Below are positions 14,138 to 19,833 of a stretch of 19,833 nucleotides of DNA, piece by piece. The DNA comes from Palsa-147 sp049279675. Lineage in GTDB: Bacteria > Acidobacteriota > Terriglobia > Acidiferrales > UBA7541. Every line of letters starts with the position of its first letter. The first letter of the stretch is position 1. Location of the stretch: the NCBI GenBank assembly GCA_049279675.1, contig JBAPOP010000091.1, positions 1 through 19,833 of the forward strand. Reading direction: 5' to 3'. The notes beneath the pieces were generated by a model that was not told the DNA's origin, did not search any database, and saw only the letters and a program-made list of their open reading frames with translations. The translations under genes and the position numbers were made by a program.

Positions 14138-15301
14138 GTGTTTGTTGACGAAGCCAAAATCTGGGTAAAGGCCGGCGACGGCGGCGATGGCTGCGTCGCA
14201 TTTCGCCGGGAGAAGTACGTCCCACGCGGCGGCCCGGCGGGTGGCGATGGCGGCAACGGCGGCGATGTCATCCTCGAATCCAGCATTCACGACAACACGC
14301 TTCTGCGCTACCGCTACAATCGCGAGTTCAAAGCCGAGCGGGGCCGCCACGGCGAAGGCTCGAACTGTCACGGCCGCTCGGGCGTGGACACGATTTTGAA
14401 AGTGCCCGTCGGCACCGTCGTCTTCGATCAGGAAACCGGCGAGCAGCTTTTCGATTTCACCGAAGCTGGCCAGCAATATCGCGCGGCGCGCGGGGGGCAT
14501 GGCGGGCGCGGCAATTCGCATTTTACCAAGCCGTGGCACCAGGCTCCGCGCGAGCATGACGACGGAAAGCCCGGCGAAGAGCGCCGCCTTCGCCTCGAAC
14601 TGAAATTGCTCGCCGATGTCGGCCTCGTCGGCTTCCCCAACGCCGGAAAATCCACGCTCATCTCGCGCATTTCCGCGGCGCGTCCGAAAATTGCGGCGTA
14701 TCCCTTCACCACGCTCGAGCCGCATCTCGGCGTCGTCTCAGCCGATCCGGTTTCGATGCCTGGCGAGGGTCGCTCGTTCGTCGTCGCCGATTTGCCGGGA
14801 TTGATCGAAGGCGCGCACGAAGGCGCGGGGCTCGGCATCCGCTTTCTGAAGCACGTCGAACGCACGCGCTTGATCGCGCACCTCGTGGACACGAGCGACG
14901 CGAACCCCAACGACCCGATCGAAGAATTCAATATTATCGAAAATGAATTGCGCTCGTTCAGCGAAGAAATTGCCGCGAAGCCGGTGCTCGTTGTCGCGAC
15001 GAAACTCGACGCCACTGTCGACCGCGCGCACCTCGAGGAATTGCGCCAGTTTGCTGAAAAGCGTGGACTGCCTTTCTACGCGATTTCATCCGCAAGCGGC
15101 GAAGGCGTCCAGGATCTCGTTCGCGGCATGGCGGATATGCTCGATAAAATCCCGAAGCCCGCGCCCGTCGAAATTGACTCCGGCACGCTCCCGGACATGT
15201 CATCAAACGCGCCCGCGATCGCGTCATCGGATGCAATTGAGATAAACGAAGCGCCGCTCGATCCGGATCTTCATCCGAGAGCGTCCGGGGAGAAAAATTG
15301 A
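14138..15301 (+). CDS. obgE: Obg family GTPase
   Basis: 387 aa from a GTG start (FVDEAKIWVKAGDGGDG). Obg acts in late 50S assembly and stress responses. Residues 1-157 form the glycine-rich Obg fold (GGPAGGDGGNGGDV). The G domain follows with G1 GFPNAGKST (165-173), switch I TTLEPHLG, G3 DLPGLIEGAHEGAGLG (from 218), G4 TKLD (288-291) and G5 SSAS (317-320). G4 has threonine where asparagine (NKxD) is usual. Beyond about residue 340 comes a short low-complexity tail instead of a longer C-terminal domain. The upstream Shine-Dalgarno sequence is weak. It ends in a 4-bp overlap with nadD. Confidence 0.96.
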   Translation: MFVDEAKIWVKAGDGGDGCVAFRREKYVPRGGPAGGDGGNGGDVILESSIHDNTLLRYRYNREFKAERGRHGEGSNCHGRSGVDTILKVPVGTVVFDQETGEQLFDFTEAGQQYRAARGGHGGRGNSHFTKPWHQAPREHDDGKPGEERRLRLELKLLADVGLVGFPNAGKSTLISRISAARPKIAAYPFTTLEPHLGVVSADPVSMPGEGRSFVVADLPGLIEGAHEGAGLGIRFLKHVERTRLIAHLVDTSDANPNDPIEEFNIIENELRSFSEEIAAKPVLVVATKLDATVDRAHLEELRQFAEKRGLPFYAISSASGEGVQDLVRGMADMLDKIPKPAPVEIDSGTLPDMSSNAPAIASSDAIEINEAPLDPDLHPRASGEKN

Positions 15302-16008
15302 CCGGCGCACACTCTCACGGAAATCCTCACGCCCACGGGCATCGCGCGCACGGTGCATCGCGCACCATCGCGCTCTTCGGCGGCACGTTCGATCCCATTC
15401 ACTCGGGCCACATTGCCGTCGCGCAGGCAGCGCAGCGCCGTTTTCATCTAGACGCGCTGCATTTCATCCCGTCGTCGCGCCCGCCGCATAAATCCAAGCA
15501 ATTGCTCGCGGCGTTTCCGCATCGTTATGCCATGGTCGCACTCGCCTGCGCCGATCATCCGGCATACATTCCATCGCTCGCGGAAGCGCCCGTGGACGGC
15601 GCCGCGCCGCATGTTTTCTACTCGATCGATACGGTGCGCCGATTCCGCAAGGAACATCCCGACGATCATCTTTATTTCATCCTCGGCGCCGATCAGTTCC
15701 TCGAGATTCCAACGTGGCATAATTACGAGCAGCTTCTCGATTCCTGCGATTTCATCATCGCGCACCGTCCCGGCTTTCGCCTGGACGCTCTGCGCCTCGT
15801 GATCCCGCCGGAAAAACTGGCGCGAACGCTGCTGCACGATTCGCAGACCATCGCGCTGCGCAAGACGAGAGTGCATCTGCTCTCGACGGTAACGAGCCAT
15901 GTCTCCTCAACCGAAGTCCGCCAGCGCCGCGAGAAGCATCAATCTATTCGTGGGCTTGTGCCCGCGCGCGTGGAAGAATACATTCTTGGGCAGGCCCTCT
16001 ACCGGTGA
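15298..16008 (+). CDS. nadD: nicotinate-nucleotide adenylyltransferase
   Basis: Forms deamido-NAD from nicotinate mononucleotide and ATP in NAD biosynthesis. 236 aa from a TTG that overlaps the obg stop (TTGA); no other usable start lies before the first motif, so coupling by termination-reinitiation is likely. GGTFDPIHSGH (28-38) is the nucleotidyltransferase signature, and VSSTEVR (202-208) is the second ATP-binding motif. SSRPPHK and FILGADQFLEIPTWHNYEQLL are typical. The first 20 residues are a histidine-rich extension (HSHGNPHAHGHRAHG) not normal for NadD and potentially metal-binding. It overlaps rsfS by 4 bp. Confidence 0.95.
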   Translation: MTGAHSHGNPHAHGHRAHGASRTIALFGGTFDPIHSGHIAVAQAAQRRFHLDALHFIPSSRPPHKSKQLLAAFPHRYAMVALACADHPAYIPSLAEAPVDGAAPHVFYSIDTVRRFRKEHPDDHLYFILGADQFLEIPTWHNYEQLLDSCDFIIAHRPGFRLDALRLVIPPEKLARTLLHDSQTIALRKTRVHLLSTVTSHVSSTEVRQRREKHQSIRGLVPARVEEYILGQALYR

Positions 16009-16442
16009 ACTGGGAAACTCTTCGTCCTGAAATTCGCTGGGCGGTTGAAGCCGCTCAGGACAAAAAGGCGCGGAACGTGACCGTGCTCGATCTCAGCGAT
16101 CTCGCCGCATTCTCGCAATATTTTCTGCTGTGCTCCGGGACGAGCTCGCCGCAACTCGAAGCCATCACCGACGCGATCGAAGAGCGCCTCCGCCAGCACG
16201 GCATTCGTCCGCAGCATCGCGAAGGCCGCCCCGGCGCCGAATGGGTGCTTCTCGATTACGGACGTATCGTCGTCCACATTTTCAGCGAACGCGCGCGCCT
16301 CTATTACGATCTCGAGCGCCTCTGGCGCGCCGCGCCGCGTGCGGATATTCCTTCGCCCGACGACGCTCCCGCGAACACGCCGTCTCGCAGCGGATCGTTC
16401 TCTTCTTCGAGCGCGCCGGATTCCGGGACGACTCAGCCATGA
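16005..16442 (+). CDS. rsfS: ribosome silencing factor RsfS
   Basis: 145 aa. RsfS (Iojap/DUF143 family) binds L14 and blocks subunit joining when nutrients are scarce. The start is a GTG within the nadD stop (GTGA overlap). The core (about 5-105) contains DLSDLAAFSQYFLLCSGTSSPQLEAITDAI, GRPGAEWVLLDYGRIVVHIFSERARLYYDLERLW, all standard. A Ser/Pro-rich tail of about 35 residues follows and is probably disordered. The nadD-rsfS pairing is conserved, usually with rlmH directly next; here a sigma54 activator gene intervenes. Confidence 0.96.
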   Translation: MNWETLRPEIRWAVEAAQDKKARNVTVLDLSDLAAFSQYFLLCSGTSSPQLEAITDAIEERLRQHGIRPQHREGRPGAEWVLLDYGRIVVHIFSERARLYYDLERLWRAAPRADIPSPDDAPANTPSRSGSFSSSSAPDSGTTQP

Positions 16443-16493
16443 GATATCCATGACGCATCGCCGCCGCATCCGTGAAGAAGCCGTGACGAAACT

Positions 16494-17486
16494 ATGAGCG
16501 ACGCCGCCAGCCCGGCTCCCGCCGGTTCTTCGGCGGATGCGCGAATTTCGTGGATGGCCGAAAGCCCTGCCGCGCAGCGCATCCTGAAACTCGCCGACAA
16601 AGTGGCCGACGCCGGCACCACGCTGCTGATCGTCGGCGAAAGCGGCACAGGCAAAGACCAGCTCGCGCGCTGGATTCACGAGCAGGGGCTGCGCCACGAC
16701 GCGCCGTTTCTGAAAATTGATTGCGCGAGTTTGCCTTCCGAGCTTGTCGAATCCGAACTTTTCGGCCACGAGAAAGGCGCGTTCACCGGCGCCGTGGCGC
16801 AGAAGCCCGGCCGCCTTGAAATGGCGCGGGGCGGAACGATCGTCCTCGATGAAGTGGCCGCGCTCGCGCCCGGAATTCAAGCGAAGCTGCTGCGCGTTCT
16901 CGAGGAGCGTGTGTTCGAGAGATTGGGCGGCACCGAAACACTGCGCATGGATTCGCGGTTGATCGCTCTCACCAACGCGGATTTGCAGCGCGCCGTTGCC
17001 GCCGGACGCTTTCGCGAAGATTTATATTTCCGCCTCGGTGTTCTGGTGATTCAGGTGCCGTCGTTGCGCGAGCGGCGTGAAGACATTCGTTCTCTCGCCG
17101 TGGAATTTCTCGAGCTCTTCGCCGCGATTCACGGCAAAGCCGTTCTGCATTTGAGCGATGCGGCCGCAAGTTTGCTCGAAAGTTACATGTGGCCGGGAAA
17201 CGTGCGCGAATTGAAGAACGCGATCGAGCACGCCGTCATCTTCGCGGACGCCGCCGAGTTGCTCCCGGAAAATTTCCCGTCAATTCTCGAAGCCGCGCAC
17301 GACGGCCGCAGCCCGCTCTCCGGCCTGCGCTCGCTTGAAGAACTCGAGCGCGACGCCATTCACGCCACGCTCGAAGCCACGCACTACAAAATCGCGCGCG
17401 CCGCTGACATTCTTGGCATCACTCGCAAGACGCTTCTCGAAAAACGCAAGAAATACGGCTTCGTCGAGCCGAAAGAAGGTGTGTAG
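16494..17486 (+). CDS. receiver-less sigma54-dependent transcription activator
   Basis: 330 aa enhancer-binding-type AAA+ protein. Walker A is GESGTGKD (48-55), the sigma54-contacting loop GAFTGA (95-100) is intact, and Walker B is GGTIVLDE (113-120). REDLYFRL and PSLRERREDI supply the arginine-finger region. WPGNVREL is present, and a Fis-type helix-turn-helix follows (about 285-322, KIARAADILGITRKTLLEKRKKYG). The 20 residues before the AAA+ domain are too few for a receiver, PAS or GAF domain, so control must come from expression level or a separate partner, as with PspF. Its targets are unknown; I found no convincing -24/-12 promoter in the window. It sits between rsfS and rlmH with 51 bp upstream and no strong ribosome-binding site. 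Confidence 0.93.
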   Translation: MSDAASPAPAGSSADARISWMAESPAAQRILKLADKVADAGTTLLIVGESGTGKDQLARWIHEQGLRHDAPFLKIDCASLPSELVESELFGHEKGAFTGAVAQKPGRLEMARGGTIVLDEVAALAPGIQAKLLRVLEERVFERLGGTETLRMDSRLIALTNADLQRAVAAGRFREDLYFRLGVLVIQVPSLRERREDIRSLAVEFLELFAAIHGKAVLHLSDAAASLLESYMWPGNVRELKNAIEHAVIFADAAELLPENFPSILEAAHDGRSPLSGLRSLEELERDAIHATLEATHYKIARAADILGITRKTLLEKRKKYGFVEPKEGV

Positions 17487-17498
17487 GGGCGCTGCTTG
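17483..17498 (+). repeat. GTAGGGGCGCTGCTTG repeat, truncated copy
   Basis: Identical for 16 nt to 17540-17555, but the right half of the palindrome is missing. It lies just before and beyond the stop codon of the sigma54 activator, with GTAGGGG spanning the TAG. Confidence 0.65.
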
Positions 17499-17539
17499 TT
17501 TATCCCGAGCATCAAGAGGCCGCGCCCGTGGGAAGTGGC

Positions 17540-17563
17540 GTAGGGGCGCTGCTTGCTGCGCCC
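17540..17563 (+). repeat. GTAGGGGCGC...GCGCCC palindromic repeat, full copy
   Basis: The GGGCGC and GCGCCC arms flank TGCTTGCT, and the repeat begins with the same GTAGGG head as the hairpins at 4018, 13127 and 13192. Confidence 0.65.
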
Positions 17564-17588
17564 GGTTTTTGCTTGTCGACCGCGTGCT

Positions 17589-18014
17589 ATGAAAATTCAC
17601 CTCGTCATGTTGGGGAAAACGCGGCAATCCGAACCCCGCGCATTATTGGAAAATTACGTTAAACGCATCGGCCACTACGCCGAAGTTCAAATCACCGAAC
17701 TCCGCGACGCAGCAGCATGGCGCAAGCGAAAACTCAACGCCCACTCCGCCGTAGTCCTCCTCGACGCCGCCGGAAAGCAATTCACCTCCGCGCAATTCGC
17801 AAAATGGTTGGGCGATCAGCGCGACTCGGGCCTCCGCGAGCTAGTCTTCCTCTGCGGCGACGCCGACGGCTTCCCCGCAGAACTCCGCGCCGCCGCCCGC
17901 CACAGAATTTCGCTCTCGACGCTAACAATGCCCCACGAACTCGCCCGCGTCCTACTAGCCGAACAAATCTACCGCGCCTTCGCCATCCTTGCCGGCCACC
18001 CCTACCCCAAATAG
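17589..18014 (+). CDS. rlmH: 23S rRNA (pseudouridine1915-N3)-methyltransferase RlmH
   Basis: Methylates pseudouridine 1915 of 23S rRNA on the assembled 70S ribosome using S-adenosylmethionine. I start it at the ATG at 17589 (MKIHLVMLGKT), the family N-terminus; an upstream frame extension would fall in a repeat. At 141 aa it is shorter than the usual 155-160, with the loss in the middle (about 50-75). The SPOUT core is intact: LVFLCGDADGFP is the cofactor loop, and LTMPHELARVLLAEQIYRAFAILAGHPYPK is the typical C-terminus. Neighbourhood with nadD and rsfS is conserved in bacteria. No clear ribosome-binding site is visible. Confidence 0.95.
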   Translation: MKIHLVMLGKTRQSEPRALLENYVKRIGHYAEVQITELRDAAAWRKRKLNAHSAVVLLDAAGKQFTSAQFAKWLGDQRDSGLRELVFLCGDADGFPAELRAAARHRISLSTLTMPHELARVLLAEQIYRAFAILAGHPYPK

Positions 18015-18104
18015 CGGTCGTGCTCGGCTTGACGTTTCGGCGGGCGGAAGTCAAACTTCTCGATTATCACGTGACGGTACCCGCCGAGGTGAGAGCGCAA
18101 CTCA

Positions 18105-18641
18105 ATGCCGGAAGGTAAAGGACTCCTGATCGTTTACACCGGCCCCGGCAAGGGCAAGACGACGTGCGCGCTCGGGACCGGATTTCGCGCCGTCGGCCAG
18201 GGCATGCGTGTTCTGATGGTGCAGTTCATCAAAGGCTCGTGGCACTACGGCGAGCTCGACGCGGCGAAGATGCTCGGCGATGACAAATTCGAAATCCGCC
18301 CGATGGGCCGCGGCTTCGTGAAAATTGGCGGCGCGGAGACCGATCCCGAGGACATTCGCCTCTGCGAGCAAGCCTGGGAATTTGGCCGCGCGCAGATTGA
18401 CGGCGGGAAGTATGATCTCGTAATTCTCGACGAGATCAATTACGTAATAAGCTATAAAATGCTGGATGCGGAGAGAGTGGTCGCAGCCCTTGCAGCGCGG
18501 CCGGAACGTGTCCACGTGATCTGCACGGGACGCAACGCGCATCCGAAGCTCGTCGAGTTGGCCGATCTCGTCACCGAAATGCGCGAGATCAAGCATCCCT
18601 ACACGAAGGGAATCCTGGCGCAGCGCGGGATTGACTACTAA
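18105..18641 (+). CDS. cobO: cob(I)yrinic acid a,c-diamide adenosyltransferase (CobO/BtuR family)
   Basis: 178 aa. It transfers the adenosyl group of ATP to reduced cobalt in cobalamin biosynthesis or salvage. Residues 12-20, TGPGKGKTT, are the modified P-loop of this family. VLMVQFIKGSWHYGE, DLVILDEINYV, VICTGRNAHPKL and the C-terminal KHPYTKGILAQRGIDY match CobO/BtuR. GAGGTGAG upstream gives a plausible ribosome-binding site for the ATG. The 90-bp gap after rlmH holds nothing I can name. It runs 2 bp ahead of accD, so the two are almost certainly co-transcribed. No other cobalamin genes are present, which is compatible with salvage. The symbol btuR would be equally defensible. Confidence 0.93.
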   Translation: MPEGKGLLIVYTGPGKGKTTCALGTGFRAVGQGMRVLMVQFIKGSWHYGELDAAKMLGDDKFEIRPMGRGFVKIGGAETDPEDIRLCEQAWEFGRAQIDGGKYDLVILDEINYVISYKMLDAERVVAALAARPERVHVICTGRNAHPKLVELADLVTEMREIKHPYTKGILAQRGIDY

Positions 18642-18643
18642 TC

Positions 18644-19495
18644 ATGGCCTGGTTCAAGCGGCAGAAAAAACGAATCGAACAGCCGACGCCGGCGGATGAG
18701 AGGCGCGTCCGCACGGAAGGTTTGTGGATCAAGTGCGATGCCTGCCGCTCGATCATCTGGAAAAAAGATTTGCAGGCGAATTGGCAGGTTTGCTCGAAGT
18801 GCGATTTTCACTTCAGGCTGAGCGCGAAGCGCAGGCTTGATCTTCTGCTCGACGATGGCCTGTGGACCGAGCAGGATGCCGAGCTGGTCTCGAGCGATCC
18901 GCTCGAATTCGTTGACACGAAGCCGTATGCCAAGCGGCTAAAAGATACGCGCGAAAAACTGGGAATGAACGACGCGATCATCTCAGCGCAAGGAAGCCTC
19001 GAAGGGCGGCCAGTAATTTGCTGCTCGATGGAATTCCAATTCATCGGCGGGTCGATGGGCGCGGTGGTGGGAGAAAAAGTGGCGCGCGCAATAGAGCGCT
19101 CGATCGCGCAGAAGGCGCCGCTAATTATCGTATCGTGCTCGGGCGGCGCGCGGATGATGGAAGGCGTGGTCAGCTTGATGCAACTTGCCAAGGTTTCCGC
19201 GGCCCTCGCGAAGCTTGATGACGCGCGAATTCCCTTTATCTCCGTTCTCACCGATCCGACCACGGGCGGCGTCACTGCGAGCTACGCCATGCTCGGCGAT
19301 CTGAATATCGCCGAGCCCGGCGCGCTCATTGGATTCGCCGGCCCGCGCGTGATCGAGCAAACCATCCGGCAGAAATTGCCGGCAGGATTCCAGCGCGCGG
19401 AATTTCTTCTCGAGCACGGATTTCTCGACGCCGTCGTGCACCGCAAGGATTTGAAGTCCTACATCGCCCGCTCTCTCGCTTTCTTCCAGAACTAA
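18644..19495 (+). CDS. accD: acetyl-CoA carboxylase carboxyltransferase subunit beta
   Basis: 283 aa, normal length. With AccA it moves the carboxyl group from biotin to acetyl-CoA, giving malonyl-CoA for fatty acid synthesis. The N-terminal zinc ribbon is C31-x2-C34...C50-x2-C53. The crotonase-fold core has SMEFQFIGGSMGAVVGEKVARA, CSGGARMMEGVVSLMQLAK, VLTDPTTGGVTASYAMLGD, AEPGALIGFAGPRVIEQTI and LPAGFQRAEFLLEHGFLDAVVHR, all standard. It starts 2 bp after the adenosyltransferase gene and ends 1 bp before folC, an accD-folC order common in bacteria. Confidence 0.98.
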   Translation: MAWFKRQKKRIEQPTPADERRVRTEGLWIKCDACRSIIWKKDLQANWQVCSKCDFHFRLSAKRRLDLLLDDGLWTEQDAELVSSDPLEFVDTKPYAKRLKDTREKLGMNDAIISAQGSLEGRPVICCSMEFQFIGGSMGAVVGEKVARAIERSIAQKAPLIIVSCSGGARMMEGVVSLMQLAKVSAALAKLDDARIPFISVLTDPTTGGVTASYAMLGDLNIAEPGALIGFAGPRVIEQTIRQKLPAGFQRAEFLLEHGFLDAVVHRKDLKSYIARSLAFFQN

Positions 19496-19496
19496 A

Positions 19497-19833
19497 ATGC
19501 AGTACGAGGAAGCGCTCCGCTACCTCCTCTCGCTCGGCCGCGAGCTTGCTTCGCCGCGCCAGGCGCGCGTTCAAAAATTCGACCTTCAAAATATTTCCGC
19601 GCTCGCCGAAGGCATGGGCCATCCGGAGCGCAGCGCGCCATGCGTTCACATCGCGGGCACGAACGGCAAAGGCTCGACCGCCGCGATGATCGAATCGATT
19701 CTGCGCGCCGCCGGAATGCACACCGGTCTCTACACATCGCCGCATCTCGAGCGAATCAACGAACGCATCCGCATCAATGGCGAACCCGTGTCCGATACGC
19801 AATTTTCGGAATCGTTCGAACGAGTGCTTGCCG
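19497..19833 (+). CDS. folC: bifunctional folylpolyglutamate/dihydrofolate synthase, 5' part
   Basis: The first 112 codons are present; the gene runs off the window. It starts one base after the accD stop (TAA-A-ATG). FolC ligates glutamate to dihydropteroate and then to folates, using ATP. The visible part shows the Mur-ligase-type N-terminal region: YLLSLGRE near the start, the P-loop HIAGTNGKGST (about 59-69), and TGLYTSPHLERINERIRINGEPVSD, the family's second signature. Everything visible is intact. Glutamate ligase activity beyond the first step cannot be judged from this fragment. Confidence 0.93.
   Translation, partial: MQYEEALRYLLSLGRELASPRQARVQKFDLQNISALAEGMGHPERSAPCVHIAGTNGKGSTAAMIESILRAAGMHTGLYTSPHLERINERIRINGEPVSDTQFSESFERVLA

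Noticed and set aside
18029..18054. TTGAC...GTCAA inverted repeat and possible promoter before the adenosyltransferase gene
   Set aside because: The arms are only 5 bp, and no -10 hexamer lies at the right distance.

Overview
The window looks like chromosomal core sequence from a GC-rich Gram-negative bacterium, most likely an acidobacterium. This is an inference from gene content (DUF885 and DUF3303 proteins, a TPR-TlpA thioredoxin, the rplU-to-folC gene order) and from intergenic DNA crowded with short palindromes. No rRNA, tRNA, prophage or CRISPR array is visible.

Left block (1-5155, + strand): dprA, topA and a XerC-type recombinase, covering DNA processing, supercoiling and dimer resolution. 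This is a known conserved order, here without trmFO. TopA carries lysine-rich insertions in its Toprim half. A two-gene HEPN/MNT toxin-antitoxin cassette follows (5261-6225), with an unusually clear palindromic operator immediately before its start codon and a hairpin terminator behind it.

Middle block (6393-12976): a secreted DUF885 metallopeptidase-like protein converges on an aldo/keto reductase with overlapping stop codons. Two secreted proteins follow on the minus strand, a TPR-thioredoxin fusion and a small unknown. Next comes about 880 bp of gene-free DNA holding a 253-bp element with 49-bp inverted ends and an array of seven perfect hairpins. Then come a DUF3303 gene, a secreted unknown with a strong terminator, and an orphan Cas2-like protein beside a VOC-family pseudogene remnant.

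Right block (13347 to the end, + strand): a strong sigma70-type promoter drives rplU and rpmA. These are followed by obg, nadD, rsfS, a receiver-less sigma54 activator, rlmH, a cobalamin adenosyltransferase, accD and the start of folC. Gaps are short and several genes overlap by 4 bp, so this is probably one long growth-related transcription unit (ribosome assembly, NAD, cobalamin, fatty acid and folate synthesis). The sigma54 activator is the outlier.

The most interesting signals are: the HEPN/MNT cassette with two overlapping palindromes sharing a half-site; the families of short palindromic repeats (GTAGGG-headed tetraloop hairpins, and perfect palindromes with 2-3 nt centres) clustered between operons; the 253-bp inverted-repeat element; the orphan Cas2-like protein; and the sigma54 activator inside the ribosome-assembly operon. 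I do not see an unmistakable new multi-gene system.
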